This document shows, one piece after another, positions 1 to 7,784 of a stretch of DNA of 18,645 nt. A program made the position numbers and the translations under genes. The notes beneath the pieces were generated by a model. It made no database searches. It was not told the origin of the DNA and saw only the letters and a list, made by a program, of their open reading frames with translations. Source of the stretch: Acholeplasmataceae bacterium (GTDB taxonomy: Bacteria > Bacillota_I > Bacilli_A > ML615J-28 > CAG-698); the NCBI GenBank assembly GCA_012841765.1, contig DUUA01000212.1:1-18645 (forward strand). The letters are read 5' to 3'. Position 1 is the stretch's first letter; each line of letters starts with the position of its first letter.

Positions 1-646
1 AATCAAAATACTCTTCCATTAATTTATTTAAATTAGTGTTGATGTCTTTATCAATATTAAGATAGCCATTCATTAATTTTATTGCAATTTTATCTAGTTT
101 TGGATTTAATCCTTCCGATAACATTAATTCACTGTTCAAGGATAATGCCTGATTTACATTTCCAAGTTCAGAATAAATCATTGATAAAAAATATTTGCTC
201 CACTCGGATAAATATTTATCATCAGATTTAATTAATCTCTCAAAGATCACAGTAGCTTTCTTAATTAATTCCTTAGTTTTTGCTTCTTTGGAAAAAAGCA
301 AATATCTTCTTGCAATTTCAAAATTCAAATTTTCATTATCAGGGTATTCTAGATATTTTTTTTCTAAATATATAATCGAATTTTCTAAATCAAACTTTTC
401 TTGATTGTTAGCCTCTTTTATAATATCTTCAATTATTAAAGTTAAAACAAAATCATTATTAAAAAGTTGATTGATAGAAATATCAAAGATATTAGCTATC
501 ATTGGGAGTAATGAAGTTTCTGGATACGAAAGATCATTTTCCCATTTAGAAACAGTAGTACCAGAAACACCCAATCTAAAAGCAAGTTCTTCTTGTGTCA
601 TACTATTTCTTTTGCGATAATAATGTATAATTTTTCCAATCTTCAT
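1..646 (-). CDS. XRE-family transcriptional regulator with helical C-terminal region (partial, cut by window edge)
   Basis: The frame is open from ATG at 646 to the left edge, giving 215 visible residues with no stop, so the C-terminus is missing. Residues about 6-60 form a classic HTH_3/XRE DNA-binding domain: MTQEELAFRLGVSGTTVSKW, followed by an E(N)-type turn and a YPETSLLPMIANIFDIS helix. The rest is rich in helices with Leu/Tyr/Asn periodicity (for example YLEYPDNENLNFEIARRYL and KYFLSMIYSELGNVNQALSL), which looks like TPR-type repeats. That layout is known from regulators in which a C-terminal repeat domain senses a peptide or partner, but no ligand can be named here. An excellent ribosome site (AAAAGGAGG, six bases before ATG) fixes the start. 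It lies 68 bp downstream of pncB on the same strand with no terminator visible between them, so it could be read through from pncB or have its own promoter. The DNA-binding assignment is firm; the target is unknown. Confidence 0.88.
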   Translation of the reverse strand, partial: MKIGKIIHYYRKRNSMTQEELAFRLGVSGTTVSKWENDLSYPETSLLPMIANIFDISINQLFNNDFVLTLIIEDIIKEANNQEKFDLENSIIYLEKKYLEYPDNENLNFEIARRYLLFSKEAKTKELIKKATVIFERLIKSDDKYLSEWSKYFLSMIYSELGNVNQALSLNSELMLSEGLNPKLDKIAIKLMNGYLNIDKDINTNLNKLMEEYFD

Positions 647-714
647 AGAAGCCTCCTTTTGGGTTTTTCTATAATAAAAACATCTAACCATTTATTTATA
701 AATATTAATATAGA

Positions 715-2145
715 TTATTCTTTAATAATTAATAATTCTTTTTTACAATCCCATAGTTTTTGAGATAAGTCAACATAGTAATTATGTGGATTCTCAAATC
801 GTTTAACTTCATCCCACATACTGTCAACTTCTCTTTGACAATAGCTTCTAATATCTTCTAAACATGGAAGAGAATAAACTAGCTTACCTTTTTTAAAAAT
901 AGGAACAAGCATTTCTCTTGCAGAGTAAGTTAATAAAGTCTGTTTTTTCCAAGTTGAATGCGGATCAAATATTTCTAAAGGTTTTGAAAAATCAGGTTTT
1001 TCATCATGAATAGTAATGTAATCAGCTGTTGCTTTTCCTTCTTGATATAATCTATAAACTCGCTTAAAATGCGGAGTAGTTATTTTTTCAACATTTTCAC
1101 TAATTTTAATTTTTGGTATGATTTTTCCTTCTTTTTCAATAGCCGCTAACTTATAAACTCCTCCAAAAACCGGACTACTCTTTGAAGTTATAAGTCTCTC
1201 GCCAACTCCAAAAGAGTCAATTTTTGCTCCTTGATGTAATAAATCTCTAATTAAATATTCATCTAAAGAATTAGAGACTACTATCTTACAATCAGGATAC
1301 CCTGCTTCATCTAACATCTTTCTAACTTGTTTAGATTGATATGCAATATCTCCTGAATCTAGTCTAACACCAATAGGTCTTTTCCCTAATGGTTTCAAAC
1401 AATTATTAAAAGCTTTAATAGCATTAGGAATTCCGCTTTTTACTACATCATAAGTATCAACTAATAAGACTGTTGAATTAGGATATATTTCACAATAAGC
1501 TTTAAAAGCCTCATACTCAGAATCAAAAACTTGAACCCAAGAATGAGCCATCGTCCCAACTGCAGGTATTCCAAAAAGAACATCCGCTAATGTATTACTA
1601 GTAGATGAAGCTCCAGCAATATATGCAGATCTTGCCCCAAAATAAGCAGCTTCGCCTCCATGGGCACGTCTTGCCCCAAACTCTGAAACTTCTCTTCCTT
1701 CAGCAGATCTAACTATTCTACTTGCTTTTGTGGCAATCAATGATTGATGGTTAAATACTGTTAGCAAATAAGTTTCTATTAATTGCACTTCAATTGTTTT
1801 TCCTCTCACAACCATAACTGGCTCATGAGGAAAAATAACACTACCTTCAGGCATTGAATATATATCAGCTTCAAATTTAAAGTTTTTTAATAAATCAATA
1901 AATTCTTCAGAAAACTGCTTTTTACTATGTAAATAGTAAATATCTTCTTCAGTAAATTTCAAATTTTTAATATAATTTACCATTTCTTCGAGACCTGCAA
2001 AAATAGCAAAACCCCCATTATCAGGAACATCTCTGAAAAAAACATCAAAGTAACATATTTCATCTTTTTTTCCTGAAAGAAAATAACCATTAGCCATAGT
2101 TAATTCATAAAAATCACATAACATTGTATAATTCATTTTTTTCAT
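715..2145 (-). CDS. pncB: Nicotinate phosphoribosyltransferase
   Basis: This enzyme joins nicotinate and PRPP, with ATP hydrolysis, to give nicotinate mononucleotide, the entry step of NAD salvage in the cytosol. The 476 residues match the usual length of the family's Gram-positive branch. Visible hallmarks are the N-terminal LCDFYELTMANGY segment, EFGARRAHGGEAA (residues 155-167), GTMAHSW (197-203, with His201 at the position of the phosphorylated catalytic His), the VDTYDVVKSGIPNAI strand, GVRLDSGDI and the phosphate-binding FGVGERL loop. The start at 2145 is the first of two close ATGs (the second is at 2136); the ribosome site is only a weak GA-rich AGAAAGAAG. An extended -10 TATAAT at 2182-2187 lies just upstream, after the terminator of the aldehyde dehydrogenase operon. 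It appears to be its own transcription unit, possibly reading into the XRE gene. Function is confident. Confidence 0.95.
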   Translation of the reverse strand: MKKMNYTMLCDFYELTMANGYFLSGKKDEICYFDVFFRDVPDNGGFAIFAGLEEMVNYIKNLKFTEEDIYYLHSKKQFSEEFIDLLKNFKFEADIYSMPEGSVIFPHEPVMVVRGKTIEVQLIETYLLTVFNHQSLIATKASRIVRSAEGREVSEFGARRAHGGEAAYFGARSAYIAGASSTSNTLADVLFGIPAVGTMAHSWVQVFDSEYEAFKAYCEIYPNSTVLLVDTYDVVKSGIPNAIKAFNNCLKPLGKRPIGVRLDSGDIAYQSKQVRKMLDEAGYPDCKIVVSNSLDEYLIRDLLHQGAKIDSFGVGERLITSKSSPVFGGVYKLAAIEKEGKIIPKIKISENVEKITTPHFKRVYRLYQEGKATADYITIHDEKPDFSKPLEIFDPHSTWKKQTLLTYSAREMLVPIFKKGKLVYSLPCLEDIRSYCQREVDSMWDEVKRFENPHNYYVDLSQKLWDCKKELLIIKE

Positions 2146-2181
2146 ATAATTCTTCTTTCTTTATTATTTTATTATATAGTT

Positions 2182-2190
2182 ATTATACCA
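2182..2190 (-). promoter_or_regulatory. Probable pncB promoter (extended -10)
   Basis: Read on the minus strand this is TGG-TATAAT, an extended -10 about 37 bases before the pncB start codon. The -35 region is AT-only and not convincing. The position between the upstream operon's terminator and pncB supports it. Confidence 0.5.
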
Positions 2191-2203
2191 TATAATATAT
2201 TTT

Positions 2204-2233
2204 AAAAAAAGCCACAACAATAATTGTGGCTTT
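2204..2233 (-). terminator. Rho-independent terminator of the alcohol/aldehyde dehydrogenase operon
   Basis: A perfect 10-bp stem (arms 2208-2217 and 2224-2233, AAAGCCACAA / TTGTGGCTTT) with a 6-base loop is followed on the minus strand by seven Ts. It sits 12 bp after the aldehyde dehydrogenase stop codon. Confidence 0.9.
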
Positions 2234-2245
2234 ATCAAGAATAAT

Positions 2246-3616
2246 TTATTTTAAAATTTTCTTTAAGAAAGAAGTTTTTTTATCAAATGGTGGATATCTT
2301 AAAGGAATATCAATTAAACTCCCTTTTTTAAGAATGCTCTTTTCATGTGAAAAGGTTCTAAAAGTATATTTCCCATGATAATTACCCATACCACTATTTC
2401 CTACTCCACCAAAAGGCATTGATTTTGAAGAAAAATGTAAAACAGTATCATTAATACATCCTCCACCAAATGATACATCTCTTAATACTTTCTTTTCAAT
2501 TTCTTTTGATTTAGTAAAAAGATAAAGTGCCAAAGGTTTTTCTCTTGCTCTAATTTCTTCTAAAGCATCAAATATATTATTATATTCGATTACAGGAAGT
2601 AAAGGTCCAAAAATTTCTTCTTGCATAATTAAAGCATCCCAAGAAACATTATTAATAATTGTTGGAGCAATTTTAATACCGTCAGTTTCATTTCCATAAT
2701 ATATATCTTCGCCTACTGTTAAATCCATTAATCTTTTATAATGTTTAGCACTTATAATTTTTGGATAATAATCACAACATAAAGGATTTGTTCCATAAAA
2801 ACCAATAATTTCTGCTTTCATTAATTGTAATAACTCATCTTTAATTTGACTGTCTGCCAAGACATAATCAGGTGCAATACAAGTTTGTCCTGCATTAACT
2901 AATTTTCCCCAAATAATTCGTTTTGCGGCAACTTTTAAATCTGCACTTTTCTCTACAATACATGGGCTCTTACCACCTAATTCTAAAGTTACAGGCGTTA
3001 AATTTTTTGCTGCTGCTTTCATTACTACTTTTCCAACTGCAACAGAACCTGTAAAAAACATATAATCAAATCTTTGATCTAATAAAAAGGTATTTTCTTC
3101 TCTTCCACCTTCAACAACTGCAACATATTCTTCTCCAAATACTTCTTCAATTATTTTTTTAATTATTTTAGAAGTGTTAAGAGAATAATTAGAAGGTTTT
3201 AAAATAACCGTATTTCCAGCAGCTAGTGCACCAATTAAAGGAGAAAGGGCAAGGTGGAATGGATAATTCCAAGGTGCAATAATCAAACTTACTCCAAATG
3301 GTTCGTAATAAATATATGATTTCCCAGGAGCTTGAGTGATTGATGTTCTAACACGCTTACGCTTAGACCATTTCTTCAAATGTTTTAAAGTATGCGATAT
3401 ATCTGCTAATATTATTCCTACTTCAGTCATATATGATTCATATTCAGATTTATTTAAATCTTTCAATAAAGCATCCATGATTAACTCTTCATTTCTTAAA
3501 ATTGCCTCATGCAAATTTTTTAATTTATCTCTACGAACATTAATATCTTTAGTTAACCCTGAAGCAAAAAACTTTTTTTGTTTCTCTACTAATTTTTTTA
3601 TTTCTAATGCTTCCAT
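2246..3616 (-). CDS. Class 3-type NAD(P)-dependent aldehyde dehydrogenase
   Basis: Oxidises an aldehyde to the acid using NAD(P). I start it at ATG 3616 (456 aa), because AGGAG lies 7 bases before it. A frame-matched ATG at 3631 would place that ribosome site inside the gene and has none of its own. Numbered from 3616: the cofactor-binding IIAPWNYPF (112-120, Asn117), ILKPSN (138-143), FFTGSVAVG (187-195), general-base Glu212 in LELGGKSP, and catalytic Cys246 in NAGQTC. The C-terminal PFGGVGNSGMGNYHGKYTF signature and the short length are typical of the ALDH3 branch, which acts on medium-chain or aromatic aldehydes. The start codon is one base after the stop of the iron alcohol dehydrogenase, so the two are translationally coupled. 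The substrate is presumably the aldehyde made or consumed by the neighbour; which one cannot be read from sequence. Confidence 0.92.
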   Translation of the reverse strand: MEALEIKKLVEKQKKFFASGLTKDINVRRDKLKNLHEAILRNEELIMDALLKDLNKSEYESYMTEVGIILADISHTLKHLKKWSKRKRVRTSITQAPGKSYIYYEPFGVSLIIAPWNYPFHLALSPLIGALAAGNTVILKPSNYSLNTSKIIKKIIEEVFGEEYVAVVEGGREENTFLLDQRFDYMFFTGSVAVGKVVMKAAAKNLTPVTLELGGKSPCIVEKSADLKVAAKRIIWGKLVNAGQTCIAPDYVLADSQIKDELLQLMKAEIIGFYGTNPLCCDYYPKIISAKHYKRLMDLTVGEDIYYGNETDGIKIAPTIINNVSWDALIMQEEIFGPLLPVIEYNNIFDALEEIRAREKPLALYLFTKSKEIEKKVLRDVSFGGGCINDTVLHFSSKSMPFGGVGNSGMGNYHGKYTFRTFSHEKSILKKGSLIDIPLRYPPFDKKTSFLKKILK

Positions 3617-3617
3617 A

Positions 3618-4838
3618 TTATTTCTCCTCATTACTATATTTTAAAAATCTTCTAAACAATATTTCAAAATCTTTTTTATCGAAAATTTTAGGAACTGGAT
3701 ATAATGGGAAAGCTTCACTATAAGCTCTATCAACCATTTGCTCTAAATTTGATTCATCAGGTATAATAATAAAATCAGGAATTCCCATTTTATTATTCAT
3801 AAGCTTTATCGTTTCAATAAATTTAGTCGCTCTATCAGAATCACTGTTACTATCTTGACCAATTTCTACATGCTTTGCGAGTTCAGCTAATTTCACTTCA
3901 GCACTCTCACCATAATAATCAAGAACATAAGGCATTATAATAGCATTAGCATAACCATGAGGAACTTGATAAAATCCTCCTAAAGTATGAGCCATTGCAT
4001 GAATATTACCAACATAAGCTCTAGTAAAAGCTATTCCAGCATAATATGATGCTTTCAACATATGTTCTCTTAAAATCAAATTATTTCCATCATTATAACT
4101 ATTTTCTAAATCTCTGAAAATAATCTTAACTGCTTTTATTGCATACTCTTTAGTTTCCTTAGTATTACTTCTACCAATATATGCTTCAATAGCATGGGTT
4201 AAAGCATCCATACCTGTAGTAGATGTTAAATTTTTTGGTAATTTTTGTAATAATATTGGATCATGGACAGCAATATTTGGAATTAATACCGGATCATTAA
4301 TAGCATACTTTTCATGTGTTTTAGAATCTGTAACTACAGCCGCTAATGTTGCTTCACTTCCAGTACCTGCAGTTGTTGGAACAGTAATTAAAAACGGAAT
4401 TTTTTTACCAATTTTTAATTCACCCTTCATCTTTTGAATTGATTTATTTGGTCTAGCAATTCTGGCTCCAACTGCTTTAGCACAATCCATTGCAGTACCA
4501 CCACCAAATCCTAAAATAGCATCACAATTTTCCTTTAAATATAATTCTCTTGCTTCTTCTATATTGTCAATTGTTGGATTAGGAACAGTTTTATCATAAA
4601 TTACATATTTTAATTTGTCTTTATCCATTTTTTCTAAAAACTGATTCATTAATCCTAAAGAAACAATTCCTTTATCGGTAACAATTAATAAACAATTAAT
4701 ATTATTGGCACTAATAATATTTGGAAGTTTCAAAAGAGAATTAACACCACTAATAATTTCTGGTTTTCTCCATTTTAAAAAATTAGAGACAATCTTAAAT
4801 ACAAACTGATAAGAACGCGCATATATTTTTTTCAACAA
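3618..4838 (-). CDS. Iron-containing (type III) alcohol dehydrogenase
   Basis: A 406-residue member of the Fe-ADH family that interconverts an alcohol and an aldehyde with NAD(P). Visible motifs are the dinucleotide-binding GFGGGTAMD (110-118), VPTTAGTGSEAT (153-164), DALTHAIEAY (211-220) and GNIHAMAHTLGGFYQVPHG (277-295). Metal ligands expected from family members such as FucO are Asp211, His215, His280 and His294; His284 is also conserved. The start is TTG: two TTG codons at 4838 and 4835 follow GGGAGGT, and no ATG is placed to use it. A promoter lies upstream at 4861-4889. The last codons (AAT GAG GAG AAA) also supply the ribosome site of the aldehyde dehydrogenase, so the pair is one coupled operon running alcohol to aldehyde to acid, or the reverse. 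The N-terminus has about 25 residues of basic/aromatic sequence before the usual fold begins. Substrate unknown. Confidence 0.93.
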   Translation of the reverse strand: MLKKIYARSYQFVFKIVSNFLKWRKPEIISGVNSLLKLPNIISANNINCLLIVTDKGIVSLGLMNQFLEKMDKDKLKYVIYDKTVPNPTIDNIEEARELYLKENCDAILGFGGGTAMDCAKAVGARIARPNKSIQKMKGELKIGKKIPFLITVPTTAGTGSEATLAAVVTDSKTHEKYAINDPVLIPNIAVHDPILLQKLPKNLTSTTGMDALTHAIEAYIGRSNTKETKEYAIKAVKIIFRDLENSYNDGNNLILREHMLKASYYAGIAFTRAYVGNIHAMAHTLGGFYQVPHGYANAIIMPYVLDYYGESAEVKLAELAKHVEIGQDSNSDSDRATKFIETIKLMNNKMGIPDFIIIPDESNLEQMVDRAYSEAFPLYPVPKIFDKKDFEILFRRFLKYSNEEK

Positions 4839-4860
4839 AAGATACCTCCCTTATGTTTAC

Positions 4861-4889
4861 ATTATACACTTTTTTCTTCAATAAAACAA
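4861..4889 (-). promoter_or_regulatory. Promoter of the alcohol/aldehyde dehydrogenase operon
   Basis: The minus strand carries TATAAT (4861-4866), a 17-base spacer and a TTGTTT -35 (4884-4889). It lies 22 bases before the TTG start, directly after the htpG terminator. The -10 is perfect; the -35 matches only in TTG. Confidence 0.6.
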
Positions 4890-4903
4890 AAAATATTTAA
4901 TTT

Positions 4904-4938
4904 AAAAAAGTTATGAGTTTCCTCATAACTGTTTTTTT
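4904..4938. terminator. htpG terminator (bidirectional hairpin)
   Basis: A 9-bp perfect stem, AGTTATGAG (4909-4917) with CTCATAACT (4922-4930), is flanked by an A-run on the left and a T-run on the right. On the minus strand it begins about 8 bases after the htpG TAG stop codon and ends in a run of six Ts. It separates htpG from the alcohol dehydrogenase promoter. Confidence 0.88.
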
Positions 4939-6858
4939 CTATTTACTTGAAGCTTTAATCATTAAGTTTGTCATTTTATTAGAAAAATCTACAGGGTCCT
5001 TTAATTGAAACCCTTCAATCATTAATGCCTGTTGAAACAATAAATCTGCAAATACTTCTAAATCTTCATCATTATCATTAAATAAATTTTCTAATGATTT
5101 AAATAATGCATGATTTGGATTTATTTCTAATATTCTAGAAGCTTTAAATTGTTCGTTATTAGGTAAATGAGAAAGTGCTTTTTCCATTTCAAAAGACACA
5201 CCATCTTCAGATACTAAACAAACAGGAGCTTCTGTTAATCTTTTAGATATTCTTACGTCAGCAACATCTTTTTCCAATAAAGATTTTAATTTACCTAAAA
5301 AATCTTTATGATCTTCTGTTAATTCTTCAATTTTTTTATCTTCAATTTCATCTTTTAAACCTAAATCTCCTTGATTAATTGATTTAAATTTTTTCTTTTG
5401 ATACTCGCCTAACATACTAATTGCAAATTCATCTATATCATCATTAAAGATTAAAACATCAAACCCTTTTTTCTTAATTAAATCCATTTGAGGAAGAGAA
5501 TTTGCTACTACTTTATTTTTAGAAGAAGCATAATAAATAAACTCCTGCTCTTTTGGCATATCTTTTACATATTCTTTTAAAGTAACATAAGATTCTTTAT
5601 TTATAGTTTCATATACTAATAAATCTTTCAACAAATCTTTACTAGCTCCAAACTGATCATAAACTCCATATTTTAAATTAATTCCAAATTGTTTGAAAAA
5701 CTCTATATATTTATCTCTTTCATTTTTCAATAATTTCTCTAATCTAGATAAGATTTTCTTTTCAACATTTTTCCCAATCTTCTCTAAATCATTAGTTTTT
5801 TGTAATACTTCACGGCTAATATTTAGTGGTAAATCACTTGTATCAACAAGTCCTTTTACAAACCTTAAATAATCAGGAACTAAATCCTTACATTTATCCA
5901 TAATGAAAACTCCACGAGAATAAAGTTGCAAACCTTTTTCGTATTTTTCAGAGTACATATTTTGTGGAGCATGTTTTGGAATGAACACCAGCGCAGTATA
6001 ATTAAGGTTTCCTTCAACATTTATTAGTAAATGTGTAAAAGGATCTTCATAATCATAATATTTATTACGGTAAAAACTATTTATTTCTTCATCTTTTTGA
6101 TCTTTCTTTGCTTTCTTCCATAAAGGAACCATCGAATTTAGTGTTTCAATTTCTTTTACATCTTCATATTCTCCTGGTATAACTACACCTTTATCATCCA
6201 ATTTAGGATTAGATTTCGTTACTTCCATTCTGATAGGATATCTTACGTAATCAGAGTATTTTTTCACTAAATCTCTTAAAGCAAATTCTTCTAAATAATG
6301 ATCATATTCCGGCGTTTCAGTTTCATCCTTTAAATATATAATAACTTCAGTACCGCGGTCTTTTTTATCAATTTCCTCAATTTTATAAGATTCAACACCA
6401 TCAGAAGAAAACATATAAGCTTTATCACTAAATGGAGATTTAGTTTTAACTTCTACATTACTAGCAACCATATAAGCCGAATAAAATCCGACACCAAATT
6501 GTCCTATAAGTTCTAGTTGTTCCTCTTTTTTAGTCTTGTTTAATTTTTCTAAAAATTCTTTTGACCCACTTTTCGCAATTGTACCTAAACTATTAACTAA
6601 TTCTTCATGAGTCATACCAATTCCATTATCTTTAATAGTAATACTACGATTTTTTTCATCTCTTTCAATATTAATAGAATAATTACCTTTTCTATCTAAA
6701 GATTCGTCCGTTAAAGATAAAAAATGATGTTTATCAATAGCATCACTTGCATTTGAAATAATCTCTCTTAAAAAAATGTCCTTGTGAGTATAAATAGAAT
6801 TAATCATTAATTCTAATAATCTCTTCGATTCCGTTTTAAACTTTTTAACTTCTGCCAT
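4939..6858 (-). CDS. htpG: Molecular chaperone HtpG (Hsp90)
   Basis: A 639-residue bacterial Hsp90, full length. This cytosolic dimeric ATPase chaperone clamps around client proteins. The GHKL ATP-binding domain is intact: FLREIISNASDAID (29-42, Glu32 catalytic, Asn35), DNGIGMT (77-83) and GQFGVGFYSAYM (119-130). The middle-domain PLNISREVLQ (344-353) carries the conserved Arg349 that reaches the ATP. The C-terminal dimerisation domain follows, with no cytosolic-eukaryote MEEVD tail. The start at 6858 has AGAGGTG seven bases upstream. A perfect TTGACA-17-TATAAT promoter with a CIRCE element over its -35 lies upstream, so the gene should be HrcA-repressed and heat-induced. This differs from Bacillus subtilis, where htpG is outside the HrcA regulon. 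It is a single-gene unit with its own terminator. Identity is certain. Confidence 0.98.
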   Translation of the reverse strand: MAEVKKFKTESKRLLELMINSIYTHKDIFLREIISNASDAIDKHHFLSLTDESLDRKGNYSINIERDEKNRSITIKDNGIGMTHEELVNSLGTIAKSGSKEFLEKLNKTKKEEQLELIGQFGVGFYSAYMVASNVEVKTKSPFSDKAYMFSSDGVESYKIEEIDKKDRGTEVIIYLKDETETPEYDHYLEEFALRDLVKKYSDYVRYPIRMEVTKSNPKLDDKGVVIPGEYEDVKEIETLNSMVPLWKKAKKDQKDEEINSFYRNKYYDYEDPFTHLLINVEGNLNYTALVFIPKHAPQNMYSEKYEKGLQLYSRGVFIMDKCKDLVPDYLRFVKGLVDTSDLPLNISREVLQKTNDLEKIGKNVEKKILSRLEKLLKNERDKYIEFFKQFGINLKYGVYDQFGASKDLLKDLLVYETINKESYVTLKEYVKDMPKEQEFIYYASSKNKVVANSLPQMDLIKKKGFDVLIFNDDIDEFAISMLGEYQKKKFKSINQGDLGLKDEIEDKKIEELTEDHKDFLGKLKSLLEKDVADVRISKRLTEAPVCLVSEDGVSFEMEKALSHLPNNEQFKASRILEINPNHALFKSLENLFNDNDEDLEVFADLLFQQALMIEGFQLKDPVDFSNKMTNLMIKASSK

Positions 6859-6894
6859 TTTTCTTCACCTCTTTATATTTGTTTTATAATATAT

Positions 6895-6923
6895 ATTATA
6901 CCTTAATAGTTTAGCACTGTCAA
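6895..6923 (-). promoter_or_regulatory. htpG promoter, perfect sigma-A consensus
   Basis: On the minus strand TTGACA (6918-6923), a 17-base spacer and TATAAT (6895-6900) match consensus at all 12 positions. The -35 is embedded in the CIRCE operator, so HrcA binding would block RNA polymerase. Confidence 0.88.
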
Positions 6924-6937
6924 GTAATGAGTGCTAA
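6911..6937. promoter_or_regulatory. CIRCE operator (HrcA site) of htpG
   Basis: Plus strand TTAGCACTG, nine bases, GAGTGCTAA. The family consensus is TTAGCACTC-N9-GAGTGCTAA, so 17 of 18 half-site bases match. The one difference (C to G at the inner end of the left arm) is what allows TTGACA on the other strand. HrcA is not encoded in this window. Confidence 0.92.
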
Positions 6938-6945
6938 ATATTCAT

Positions 6946-6972
6946 AAAAAAATAAGCCTTTTGGCTTATTTT
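6946..6972 (-). terminator. Terminator of the mscL/short-chain dehydrogenase unit
   Basis: A 9-bp stem AAATAAGCC (6950-6958) / GGCTTATTT (6963-6971) has a TTTT loop and is followed on the minus strand by about seven Ts. The stop codon of the short-chain dehydrogenase (6966-6968) is part of the hairpin's first arm, so termination starts at the end of the gene. Confidence 0.88.
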
Positions 6973-7751
6973 GCATACAGTTTATACAAAACCCAAAAAG
7001 CTAAACGCGAAGGTAAAATTTTATATAAAAACAATAACATTTTATAATTAAATCCTACAACTTTAATAACTTTAGGATTCTTCTTTTTAATTATTTTATT
7101 GATAACTTGAGATACTTTAAGTGGTTCAGTACCTTTTAATTCGTCTTTTTCCATTTTGGAAACAGATTTATCAATTCTGCCCTGATAAATATCATCCCCT
7201 AAAATCTCTTTTTTTCTATTTTTAGTAAATTCTGTTTTTGTATCACCAGGTAGAACGCAAGTTACTTTTATACCAAAAGGTTTTACTTCCATTGCTAAAG
7301 TCTGACTTAACATTAAAACTCCACTTTTAGTAATACTATAAAAAGATTGAAAAGGGATAGGAATAATACTAGCTACTGAGCCGATATTAATTATTTTCCC
7401 TTTTGTTTCTCTTAAGAAAGGTAGAGTTGCTTGAACTATATTAACAATACCTTTAATATTAACACCAATAATATTATTAATATCATTAGAATTATTAAAT
7501 TCGAGTGCTCCACTTATGCCCATTCCAGCATTATTAATAATAACATCTATCCGGCCTTCAATATTAATAATATGACTAATTGCATCTTTTACTTGAATTC
7601 TATTAGTAACATCACAAGATAAGTATGTTACAGAATCATTTTCTTTAAATGATCTAGAAAGCCCATAAACAATATGACCTTGGTCTACTAAAAATTTTGC
7701 AGTAACAGCTCCAATTCCAGAAGTTGCTCCCGTAATTACAATTACCTTCAT
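6966..7751 (-). CDS. Short-chain dehydrogenase/reductase (SDR), substrate unknown
   Basis: A 261-residue classical SDR: an NAD(P)-dependent oxidoreductase with a Rossmann fold. It has the cofactor motif TGATSGIG (7-14), NNAG (73-76) and the catalytic Ser125, Tyr138 and Lys142 in the YSITK motif with the family's usual spacing; Asn at the start of VNIKG completes the tetrad. PGDTKTEF after the active site is the usual substrate-loop start. The C-terminus adds a hydrophobic stretch (NYKMLLFLYKILPSRLAFWV, residues about 235-254) that could lie against the membrane and suggests a lipid-like substrate; this is inference. AGGAG precedes ATG 7751. It begins 33 bp after mscL on the same strand with no terminator between, so it is probably co-transcribed, although the functions have no obvious link. 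Confidence 0.88.
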   Translation of the reverse strand: MKVIVITGATSGIGAVTAKFLVDQGHIVYGLSRSFKENDSVTYLSCDVTNRIQVKDAISHIINIEGRIDVIINNAGMGISGALEFNNSNDINNIIGVNIKGIVNIVQATLPFLRETKGKIINIGSVASIIPIPFQSFYSITKSGVLMLSQTLAMEVKPFGIKVTCVLPGDTKTEFTKNRKKEILGDDIYQGRIDKSVSKMEKDELKGTEPLKVSQVINKIIKKKNPKVIKVVGFNYKMLLFLYKILPSRLAFWVLYKLYAK

Positions 7752-7784
7752 TTTTATTGTCTCCTAATATATAAAAATCTAAGT

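Noticed and set aside
2246..3616. Aldehyde dehydrogenase as a retinal-metabolising partner for the heliorhodopsin
   Set aside because: It is more than 11 kb away in an alcohol dehydrogenase operon, and nothing in its sequence points to retinal; the idea has no support here.
3617..3631. Start of the aldehyde dehydrogenase at the upstream ATG 3631
   Set aside because: It has no ribosome site, would overlap the preceding gene by 14 bases, and would place the good AGGAG inside the coding sequence; ATG 3616 fits better.
3336..3644. Plus-strand open frame of 102 codons opposite the aldehyde dehydrogenase
   Set aside because: It lies wholly over a conserved gene, has no ribosome site and encodes a low-complexity Phe/Ser/Ile-rich product. 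The same applies to the small opposite-strand frames at 195-404, 7431-7622, 8509-8724 and 17691-17900.
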